DNA of 64,000 bases, taken from assembly GCF_031624635.1 (NCBI RefSeq), contig NZ_JAMQOQ010000008.1:62001-126000 (forward strand), read 5' to 3'. The notes below the pieces were generated by a model that had not been told where the DNA came from, did no database searches, and saw only the letters and a program-made list of their open reading frames with translations. Positions 58,323 to 64,000 of this stretch are shown in pieces. The position numbers and the translations under genes were made by a program. Origin of the DNA: Halogeometricum sp. S3BR5-2 (GTDB lineage Archaea; Halobacteriota; Halobacteria; Halobacteriales; Haloferacaceae). Numbering within the stretch: the first letter of the stretch is position 1; each line of letters starts with the position of its first letter.

Positions 58323-59075
58323 TCACGTCGCTCGAGTTCCTCGGTAGTACACCCAAATAGCGAGGAGTCCGACGACGAGGAGGTAGCCGAATCCCCAACC
58401 GAGCGACATAGCAGTATCGAGGTCCGTCGTGAGTCCGGTATCGACCATCACCCGGACAGGATGATACCCTGGGAAGAGTTTCATCCACCACTCGGGTTCC
58501 GACTGGACGAACAGCGGGTCCTGGAAGAGACCGATGTCGATCATCGGGAGGATCAACATGATCCACAGGCCGGCCAGACGGTTGAAGACGGCGCCGACGA
58601 GCATCCCAATAAGTCCGTAGGTAACTGAAAGGATGACCATCGCGGCGACGAACCACCACAGCTGTTCGGGCTGGAAGTCAACGAGCATCACGCCCACGGA
58701 AACGCCGACAACGACAAGCGTGATCACGGCGAGGACGCCGAACCGTGCGGCGATAACCTCGCGGGCGCGATAGCCGACGACCGCGAGGCGGCCGTCCGTA
58801 TCTCTCGCCTCGCGCATCAGGAACAGGCCGGCCAAGCCAGCGATAAACGAGCTCGTGATCGGTGTCATGATCACGCCATGGACCTCGGGCATCCCTCGCA
58901 TCACGGTCGTCGTCTCGCCGTCGACGAGCGTCCGGACCGGCATTTGGACGTCCTGGGTGACCGCAAAGGCGAGCGTGATGAACGACACTGGGAGAATCAC
59001 CAGGAGCGCCACGAGGACGTAGTTACGGGCGTGTTCCCGGAGCCCGATACCGAACGCCGTGGCCGTTCGATTCAC
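58323..59075 (-). CDS. ABC-2 type transporter permease
   Basis: This 250-residue protein starts at GTG (59075), overlapping the stop of the next permease by 4 nt. It has about six TM helices: N-terminal RNYVLVALLVILPVSFITLAFAV, then ITSSFIAGLAGLFLMREARDTDGRLAVVGYRAREVIAARF with the short coupling helix, and four further helices. It resembles NosY-type or general ABC-2 permeases. The longer frame upstream is an unconserved shadow. It is the last gene of a three-gene exporter. Confidence 0.8.
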   Translation of the reverse strand: MNRTATAFGIGLREHARNYVLVALLVILPVSFITLAFAVTQDVQMPVRTLVDGETTTVMRGMPEVHGVIMTPITSSFIAGLAGLFLMREARDTDGRLAVVGYRAREVIAARFGVLAVITLVVVGVSVGVMLVDFQPEQLWWFVAAMVILSVTYGLIGMLVGAVFNRLAGLWIMLILPMIDIGLFQDPLFVQSEPEWWMKLFPGYHPVRVMVDTGLTTDLDTAMSLGWGFGYLLVVGLLAIWVYYRGTRAT

Positions 59076-59809
59076 GCTGACCACCCCCCAGACGTGCGCA
59101 TCGTCGCACCGAATACGGCAGTCACGAGGACGAGCAACACGAGAACGTATCCGCCAACGAAGGCGAGGTCGCCCGCCGCGAACGTGCCGTCGAAGACGGC
59201 CGACTGGAGAAGTTCTTTCGGATGATACAGCGGGAAGTACTGGACGAAGTCGGGGACATCCGCGGCGAGCGGGCTGTCGCCACTGAGGAACGCGTCCATC
59301 ATCGCGAGGAACACGACGACGAGCGACCCCTCGAACAGCCGCGGAAGCACTGCGCCGACGAGCGCACCGAGGAAGGCGTAGACGACGCCCGCGAGCGCGA
59401 GGAACGCGAACACGAGCAGCGGTGCCTCGGGTTCGACGGTCAGCCAGAGGACCCCGAAGTTCACCCCCGCGACGACAATCGTGACACCCGCGAGAGTCGC
59501 CAGCCGCGTCGCAAGTAACGTCCTCGGCGAGTACCCGGTCTGGACGAGCCGTCGGTCGGCCTCCCGGGCACTGATCATCTGGACCAGACCCATCAGCCCA
59601 GCGATGATGGCGACGCCGAAGATTGCGCCGAGGACGCGCCCGAGATCGAGCGGAATCGCCTCGACGGTCGGCATCGGCGGTAGCCCCGCCATCGCCTGTC
59701 CCCACCCCTCGATGACCACGAGCGGCAGCACCAGCGCGAGGACCACGTTCAGGGGCGTCCTGAGGAACGTCCTAACGTTTGATCGAATGCCCACGGCGAA
59801 CCTATTCAT
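59072..59809 (-). CDS. ABC-2 type transporter permease
   Basis: This 245-residue protein has six TM helices. The coupling segment is MISAREADRRLVQTGYSPRTLLATRLATLAG, followed by three helices. It is related in layout to the permease at 58323 and pairs with it as a heterodimer. The ATG is 8 nt before the stop of the ATPase gene. The polar loop FLSGDSPLAADVPDFVQYFPLYHPKELLQ faces outside. ABC-2 permeases export drugs, lipids or small molecules. The copper context recalls NosDFY, but the NosD protein is absent. Confidence 0.8.
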   Translation of the reverse strand: MNRFAVGIRSNVRTFLRTPLNVVLALVLPLVVIEGWGQAMAGLPPMPTVEAIPLDLGRVLGAIFGVAIIAGLMGLVQMISAREADRRLVQTGYSPRTLLATRLATLAGVTIVVAGVNFGVLWLTVEPEAPLLVFAFLALAGVVYAFLGALVGAVLPRLFEGSLVVVFLAMMDAFLSGDSPLAADVPDFVQYFPLYHPKELLQSAVFDGTFAAGDLAFVGGYVLVLLVLVTAVFGATMRTSGGWSA

Positions 59810-60527
59810 CGTCTCCCTCCCGGTCGCTTCGGAGTTCGCTCTCAGTTTCGTCGTCGGTCACGTCGTGAACCAGTCCGTTCCGCACCTCGAAGACGCGGTC
59901 GAGGCGACTCCGTTCCTCGATGAGGTGAGAGATCATGACGACGGCAGTGCCGTCGTCCGCGAGGTCCTGTGCCATGTCCCAGAATCGCAGGTAAGTCTCC
60001 CAGTCGAACCCGGTGTAGGGTTCGTCGAGCATGAGAACGTCCGGGTCGTGCATCAACGCGATGCTGAGGTTGACCTTCTGTCGGTTCCCACCGCTAAGCT
60101 GGTCGACCCGGTAGTCAAGGTACTGCTCGAAGTCGAGTTCGTCCGCCAGTCTTTGCTTCGCCGCGTCGATCTCCTCGCGACTCATCCCGTACCCGGCGCC
60201 GAAGAGCCGGAAGGTTTCAGAGACGGTCAACCGATCGTAGAGCAGGGGTTCCTGCGGACACCATCCGACGGTTCCATACCGTTCGACCGTGCCCGCGTCG
60301 TGGTCGAGAACCCCGACGAGAATCTTCATCAGCGTGGACTTGCCCGACCCATTCTCGCCGACGATGCCGACGATCTCGCCGGCACGGACCTCGATATCCG
60401 CACCGGTGAGAACGGGCGTCGACCGTCCCAACGGAAGTCGTGACCCGTAGGTTTTCTCGAGAACGTTGCCTCGAACGAGCGTCTTGCTACCATCGACCGT
60501 CTCCGTGGGCGCCGTGGTCATTTCCAT
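59802..60527 (-). CDS. ABC transporter ATPase (copper-linked NosF-like candidate)
   Basis: This 241-residue ATPase has Walker A GENGSGKS (57-64), signature LSGGNRQ (about 144-150), Walker B VLMLDEP (164-170) and the switch His (about 201). Its 5' region carries the bipartite element CTTTCGA-N15-CGATTGAATGAG shared with the DUF5676 gene, and GTTAACCCCGTC like the DUF302 palindrome. Two permease genes follow. The substrate is uncertain; the neighbours favour copper or a related metal or lipid-protection role. Confidence 0.82.
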   Translation of the reverse strand: MEMTTAPTETVDGSKTLVRGNVLEKTYGSRLPLGRSTPVLTGADIEVRAGEIVGIVGENGSGKSTLMKILVGVLDHDAGTVERYGTVGWCPQEPLLYDRLTVSETFRLFGAGYGMSREEIDAAKQRLADELDFEQYLDYRVDQLSGGNRQKVNLSIALMHDPDVLMLDEPYTGFDWETYLRFWDMAQDLADDGTAVVMISHLIEERSRLDRVFEVRNGLVHDVTDDETESELRSDREGDDE

Positions 60528-60765
60528 ACGTGGAAAGACGTTCTACTCATTCAATCGAATTGTTGTTAAGAATCGAAAGTTAACCCCGTCAAATTACCCT
60601 GAGATCGGGTTGTATCACGAAGAGAGCAATGGATAGCCAACGATTTGGCATTCCTTTTGTCTCCAAACAGGAGTAGACTTGGTCGGTAGCCGTCATGAAA
60701 ATCAGACATCTATCAGGCCCCGAACATAGTGTTGATGCGGTTTTCAAGTCAGGGTTCGAGTATCC
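60528..60765. other. 238-nt divergent intergenic region
   Basis: It contains the bipartite element at 60546-60579 and the half-site GTTAACCCCGTC at 60579-60590 for the minus operon. Nothing further was recognised apart from weak antisense frames. Confidence 0.5.
60546..60579 (-). promoter_or_regulatory. Bipartite promoter element, copy 2
   Basis: On the minus strand: CTTTCGA (60573-60579), 15 nt, CGATTGAATGAG (60546-60557), then 18 nt to the ATG at 60527. Both words and all spacings match copy 1 at 50958-50991, upstream of a different operon. See the finding for the interpretation. Confidence 0.7.
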
Positions 60766-60930
60766 ATGGATCAGTGCTACATCTGTGACTCGGAATGCGC
60801 TCGCGACGATGAGGTGTTCGTCTGCGAGCACTGCGGGATCTCCTGCCACCGACACTGTATGGCGGAATACGACACCGATGTCTGCCCGAAGTGTGTCGGC
60901 GAGCCGATGATCGGAGCGATCGAGTTCTAG
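60766..60930 (+). CDS. 54-residue Cys-rich zinc-finger-like protein
   Basis: The frame from the ATG at 60766 encodes 54 residues: MDQCYICDSECARDDEVF, then VCEHCGISCHRHCMAEYD, then DVCPKCVGEP and a hydrophobic end. Nine Cys (C4, C7, C11, C20, C23, C27, C31, C40, C43) and two His (H22-H30 region) are arranged as C-x2-C, C-x2-C, C-x2-H-x-H-C and C-x2-C. This is a RING- or LIM-like double zinc ribbon in miniature. It is too short for the usual size cutoff. The pattern of four paired clusters is very unlikely by chance. Confidence 0.7.
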   Translation: MDQCYICDSECARDDEVFVCEHCGISCHRHCMAEYDTDVCPKCVGEPMIGAIEF

Positions 60931-61029
60931 TCGTTCCTTGTCACTCACACACCGCCTTCAGCCCGGAGGCGGAGTATATCGATGGTCAGCTGGCGAAATG
61001 CGTTTTTGACTCGTGCCCGTAGCACAGGT

Positions 61030-61251
61030 ATGTCTACGACCGTCGAACTCCCCAACGTTGATGAGACGTGCGCCTACTGCAGGTCGCGTATCTTCGACCA
61101 CGACCCGATCTGTGTGCGCGACTGTACCGACGACTGCGGGTCGCCGACCTACTTCTGCAACTACGCGTGTCTCTCGACCTACGTTGACGAAAACAACTTG
61201 ACGACTGGCAACGCGTGTGAGTGGTCGCCCGACGACCCCGACTGCTGCTGA
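61030..61251 (+). CDS. 73-residue Cys-rich TRASH/MYM-like protein
   Basis: The protein has 73 residues from the ATG at 61030. It has ten Cys: C-x2-C (TCAYC), a Cys in PICVRDC, C-x3-C (CTDDC), then YFCNYACLSTYVDE (C-x3-C) and a C-terminal SPDDPDCC. The FCNYAC...Y block resembles the second half of TRASH/MYM zinc fingers. Earlier in-frame starts add a basic non-conserved stretch. It is probably a small zinc or soft-metal protein. It lies between the Cys-rich 54-residue gene and a SHOCT gene. Confidence 0.6.
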   Translation: MSTTVELPNVDETCAYCRSRIFDHDPICVRDCTDDCGSPTYFCNYACLSTYVDENNLTTGNACEWSPDDPDCC

Positions 61252-61377
61252 GTGGATTCGCCCCAAGCAAGACACAGAGCGACGTATTAGCCGCCACCCA
61301 ACCTAGGAACCACCAACGGAGCAGTACTGGCCGTCCAACTTTATGAATGCAGCCAACGAAGTCCGTAGTGGTTCACT

Positions 61378-61746
61378 ATGTCAAAAGAGCGCACGTCCGA
61401 CGGCCTGCTCCGCATCGTCCTGATCGTCCTCGCGGTGATCGTCCTGTTCCCGCTGTTGATGATGGTGTTCGCGATGCCGATGATGGGCATGATGGGCTGG
61501 TGGTGGGGTGGTGGCATGGCCGGCGGCCTCTCACCGCTGTGGGGTATCGGAATGATGCTCGTCTGGCTCGTTGTCCTCGTCGGCATCGGCTACCTCCTCT
61601 ATCGCGGCCTCGTCGGTGGTGTCGGGTCGTCGCTGACCAGCGATAGAGCACTCGAGGAACTCCGAGTGGCGTACGCTCGTGGCGACCTCTCCGACGAGGA
61701 GTTCGAGGAACGGCGTGCGAAACTCACCCGCGAGGAGTCGCAGTAG
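61378..61746 (+). CDS. Membrane protein with Met-rich loop and SHOCT domain
   Basis: This 122-residue protein has TM1 (about 10-30), then a Met/Trp/Gly stretch (MPMMGMMGWWWGGGMAGG) and TM2 (about 58-80). The C-terminal SHOCT motif is LEELRVAYARGDLSDEEFEERRAKL. The Met-dense segment is the clearest of the group. It is followed by a small Tat-lipoprotein gene 9 nt downstream. A TATA-like TTTATGAAT (about 61339-61347) gives a reasonable promoter. Confidence 0.72.
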   Translation: MSKERTSDGLLRIVLIVLAVIVLFPLLMMVFAMPMMGMMGWWWGGGMAGGLSPLWGIGMMLVWLVVLVGIGYLLYRGLVGGVGSSLTSDRALEELRVAYARGDLSDEEFEERRAKLTREESQ

Positions 61747-61755
61747 TCTGCAATC

Positions 61756-62049
61756 ATGTCCTCGACAGTACAGCGACGCGAGTTTCTCACTGCGCTCGGA
61801 GCCGGCACCGCAGGTCTCTCCGGATGCGTTGGAAATCTCCCGGGCAGTGGCGACGGCGTCGACAGGACGATCTACGTCGGAGGCTACCACTGGGGCTTCG
61901 TTATCATCGGTGCGAGTCTGTTCGCCTACGACGTTCTCAAGAAACGCTTCGTCCGCCGTGACGAACCTGATTCCATCTCTGACGGAACGATCATCTCCCG
62001 GCGAATCTTCGCCGAAGGAGACGCGGGTTCCGAACTCGACAACGATTAA
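61756..62049 (+). CDS. Small Tat lipoprotein with truncated CoxII-like start
   Basis: This 97-residue protein has a Tat signal (QRREFLTALGAG) and lipobox (LSGC). The segment DRTIYVGGYHWGFVII that follows resembles the beginning of haloarchaeal subunit II-like copper lipoproteins, but the CuA or cupredoxin part is missing. The last 50 residues (GASLFAYDVLKKRFVRR and an acidic tail) are unlike any family I know. It is either a diverged short lipoprotein or a truncated relic fused to new sequence. The gene follows SHOCT by 9 nt and is probably co-transcribed. Confidence 0.5.
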   Translation: MSSTVQRREFLTALGAGTAGLSGCVGNLPGSGDGVDRTIYVGGYHWGFVIIGASLFAYDVLKKRFVRRDEPDSISDGTIISRRIFAEGDAGSELDND

Positions 62050-62259
62050 CGCCCCCAATCACTCGTGTTTCGACGATATCGACGCTGTTAACGTTCTCTT
62101 CACGGCGTGCGATTTCATCTGCCAATTCGTTTCACCCGGGTGATCGTGCGCGACACGGGGAACACGGGTCCTGAATGGGGTGACCAGAAGATCCAACAAC
62201 AACGGAGTCTCTCACCATGGACCGAGTCAGTAAATATCGTTATGAGTCACTGGCGTCGC

Positions 62260-62784
62260 TTACGATTCCCGCTGAGCGCGGACGAACGCTCGCCGCAGGA
62301 CGGTCAGCAGGACGTACGTCTCGTACTTCTGGTTCCGACAGTGGTCACACGGCTGCATCTCCGTTGTGATCTCCTCGATAGATTCCTCGTACTCCTCCGT
62401 GAGATGGTTCAGTGCCTCCGTGACCTGCGGCTGGATAGCATCCGTCATCTCCTCCACGGCGGCATCAGCCGAACCCGGTAGTGAGTACGAGAGGACGATC
62501 GTGTTCGCGTGGTAGTACTTCGTCGTGCCGCCACGCCCCTCCTCAAAGCGGACGACGTCTACGAGCCCGGAATCGCGGAGTTCGTTGATGTGGTGCCGAA
62601 CGGTGTTTTCGGTCCGCTCGATCCCTCGCTCGGTAAGTCGGTCGTGAACCTCGCCTGCCGTCCGTGCCTCATCGGCCAGTATGTCGAGGATCATCGCCCG
62701 CATCGGTTCGTCGATGGCGTCCGAGACGCGGGTATCCCTGATCGCGATGTCGTCGAGATGGTGGTCGGCGCCGGAACTGCTCAT
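62260..62784 (-). CDS. ArsR-type winged-helix regulator with C-terminal CxxC
   Basis: The protein has 174 residues from the ATG at 62784. The winged helix IDEPMRAMILDILADEARTAGEVHDRLTERGIERTENTVRHHINELRDSGLVDVVRFEEGRGGTTKYYHAN is followed by a helical region and a distinct MQPCDHCRNQK (C-x2-C) near residue 150. The Cys pair can sense a soft metal. It is divergent from the HMA chaperone and P-type ATPase (62983 onward), whose expression it likely controls. Upstream extension to 62910 lacks conserved features. Confidence 0.8.
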   Translation of the reverse strand: MSSSGADHHLDDIAIRDTRVSDAIDEPMRAMILDILADEARTAGEVHDRLTERGIERTENTVRHHINELRDSGLVDVVRFEEGRGGTTKYYHANTIVLSYSLPGSADAAVEEMTDAIQPQVTEALNHLTEEYEESIEEITTEMQPCDHCRNQKYETYVLLTVLRRAFVRAQRES

Positions 62785-62982
62785 AGTGGGACTGCGAGAC
62801 ACGCGCGGGAAAAGGTAGCGGAGCATACGGCTGTCGAACGATTCGGCCGGGTGGCTGATCCTGTGGTCGGAGCGTGGAGAAGTCCTATACGACTCGTTTG
62901 ACTGTTCCAACGCCCCATATTCCTATTCAAACATATCATCTAAAAAATATATATGGCAGTCCGGGTGCTACGTAGAACTGTG

Positions 62983-63198
62983 ATGAACGAGACAACCCAA
63001 CTCCGCGTGATGGACTTCGACTGCCCGACCTGCGCGAGCACCGTCGAACGCGCCCTCTCGAACGTCAACGGCGTCCAGAACGTGGAAGTCCACTACACGA
63101 CCGGCCGGGTCGAGATCGAGTACGACGACAACGTCGCTGACCCCGACGCCTTCGCACAGGCCATCGAAAACCAGGGCTACACGCCCCAGCCCGCCTAG
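62983..63198 (+). CDS. HMA-domain metal chaperone
   Basis: The protein has 71 residues from the ATG at 62983, with VMDFDCPTCASTVERAL (CxxC) and a ferredoxin-like fold ending AIENQGYTPQPA. The DCPTC variant, with a Pro between the Cys, is found in chaperones and N-terminal domains paired with Zn/Cd/Pb- or Cu-type P1B ATPases. The ATPase gene starts 4 nt after its stop. A strong A/T-rich block (AAAAAATATATATGG, about 62942-62956) provides the promoter. Confidence 0.88.
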   Translation: MNETTQLRVMDFDCPTCASTVERALSNVNGVQNVEVHYTTGRVEIEYDDNVADPDAFAQAIENQGYTPQPA

Positions 63199-63202
63199 AC
63201 CA

Positions 63203-64000
63203 ATGAACGCACAAACGATCACCCAGTACTACCGGAAGAACCGGAAGGCCATCGTTACGGCGTCCAGCGGCCTGCTCTACGGTGCCGGCTGGAGCCTCGG
63301 CCACTTCACCGGCTTCAATACAGCGAGTGCCGGTATTCTCATCCTCGCGGCGATCATCGGCGGCTACGACATCGCCAAGACCGCCTACTACGAGGTCACC
63401 AACCGAACGCTCGGCATCAAGACGCTCGTGACCTTGGCGGCCATTGGTGCCATCGTCATCGGCGAATACTGGGAAGCTGCCGCCGTCGTCTTCCTGTTCA
63501 GCCTCGGCAGCTACCTGGAAGGCCGGACAATGCGGAAGACCCGGACGGCCCTCCAGGAACTCCTGGAGATGACGCCCGACACGGCCACAGTACGCCGCGA
63601 CGGAGACCTCCAAGAAGTACCTGCTCACGACGTCGAGGAGGGTGAAGTCGTCCTCGTGAAGCCGGGTGGGAAGATTCCGGTCGATGGGACCGTCGTCGAC
63701 GGCGAGAGTGCCGTCAACCAGGCGCCAGTCACCGGCGAGAGCGCCCCCGTCCACAAGGCCTACGGCGACGAAGTCTACGCCGGGACGGTCAACCAAGAAG
63801 GGGCGCTTGAAGTCCGAACGACGGGTGCGGGCTCGGATACGACGCTCGAACGCATCATCCGCCGCGTCGAGAAGGCCCAGGAGGCGCAGTCGCCAACGGA
63901 GAATCTCATCGACCGGTTCGCGAAGTACTACACGCCCGGCGTCATCGTGCTGGCGATCGGCGCATACGCGGTCACACAGAATGCGATCCTGTCGTTGACC
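63203..64000 (+). CDS. P1B-type heavy-metal ATPase (partial, 3' end beyond the window)
   Basis: At least 266 residues lie in the window. The N-terminus lacks an HMA domain (supplied by the gene 4 nt upstream). TM helices near about 40-55, 72-90 and 95-110 precede the actuator with PGGKIPVDGTVVDGESAVNQAPVTGES. Then TVNQEGALEVRTTGAGSDTTLERIIRRVEKAQEAQSPTENLIDRFAKYYTPGVIVLAIGAYAV leads to the next TM helices, where the window ends. The CPC/CPx motif and phosphorylation site are outside, so specificity (Cu, Zn, Cd or Pb) is open. It is divergent from an ArsR-type sensor. Confidence 0.88.
   Translation, partial: MNAQTITQYYRKNRKAIVTASSGLLYGAGWSLGHFTGFNTASAGILILAAIIGGYDIAKTAYYEVTNRTLGIKTLVTLAAIGAIVIGEYWEAAAVVFLFSLGSYLEGRTMRKTRTALQELLEMTPDTATVRRDGDLQEVPAHDVEEGEVVLVKPGGKIPVDGTVVDGESAVNQAPVTGESAPVHKAYGDEVYAGTVNQEGALEVRTTGAGSDTTLERIIRRVEKAQEAQSPTENLIDRFAKYYTPGVIVLAIGAYAVTQNAILSLT

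Noticed and set aside
58323..59705. 460-residue version of the ABC permease
   Set aside because: The N-terminal 210 residues are Arg-rich shadow of the neighbouring permease. The GTG at 59075 gives a normal six-TM protein.
60589..60948. 119-residue minus-strand frame opposite the 54-residue zinc-finger-like gene
   Set aside because: The plus-strand short frame has a strong paired Cys pattern; the minus frame has no recognisable domain.
1..64000. CRISPR array, tRNA, rRNA, transposase, integrase or toxin-antitoxin genes
   Set aside because: No repeat-spacer pattern, cloverleaf-like sequence or characteristic protein was recognised when reading the window. The conjugation genes are the only sign of mobility.

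Overview
The window is haloarchaeal (class Halobacteria) DNA. It has high G+C and very acidic proteins, Tat-type lipoprotein signals (RR motif followed by a lipobox Cys), halocyanin-type blue copper proteins, and archaeal TATA boxes centred about 27-30 nt upstream of starts that look leaderless. The genus cannot be told from the sequence. No tRNA, rRNA, CRISPR array, transposase or integrase was recognised.

Layout. (1) 1-10146, minus strand: a tightly coupled conjugation or type IV secretion-like operon. In transcription order it encodes a two-TM pilin-like protein, a large surface protein, a Tat lipoprotein, a VirB6/TrbL-like membrane protein, a PrgI-like protein, a VirB4-type ATPase and a VirD4/TraG-type ATPase cut by the window edge. 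A divergent ribbon-helix-helix-like gene and triple AAGTTCTC repeats sit at its promoter. (2) 10.3-13.4 kb: small regulators, an HExxH membrane protein, exonuclease VII (the large subunit carries a C-terminal membrane segment), a 55-residue histone-fold-like protein and a PadR regulator. (3) 13.5-29.4 kb: a copper/metal region with SHOCT and DoxX proteins, a winged-helix plus DUF7521 cassette, a DUF411 lipoprotein, methyltransferases, a CPH-type ATPase, a CopZ-like chaperone, an Lrp-TRASH regulator, CopA and a train of membrane and copper genes. (4) 29.5-35.1 kb: a terminal oxidase operon (halocyanin-like lipoprotein, CoxA, CoxB, CoxC, CtaA/CtaB-like fusion). (5) 35-47.5 kb: membrane proteins, an amino-acid permease, a permease with an internal YHS domain, a second DoxX, a geranylgeranyl-reductase-like flavoprotein, aconitase and a Tat-signal Lon-like S16 protein. 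(6) 47.4-64 kb: a second metal-linked region. It holds a CPBP-like protein, a halocyanin, a second winged-helix/DUF7521 cassette, a double-YHS permease, DUF5676, DUF4396, DUF302 and several SHOCT proteins. It also has a thioredoxin-like protein, a halocyanin-TM-SHOCT fusion, an ABC-2 exporter, Cys-rich mini-proteins, and an ArsR-type regulator divergent from an HMA chaperone and a P1B ATPase that runs off the right edge.

How it may fit together. Much of the region handles soft metals, copper above all: three P-type ATPases, two HMA chaperones, two YHS permeases, four type-1 copper proteins, five SHOCT proteins and several Met- or Cys-rich small proteins. The conjugation cluster at one end suggests a megaplasmid or an integrated element, which is inference. 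The less documented parts are the repeated winged-helix/DUF7521 cassette with a frameshifted third relic, the Met/Gly-TM-SHOCT family with its halocyanin fusion, and several shared promoter motifs, including a bipartite element at exactly the same distance from two separate start codons.
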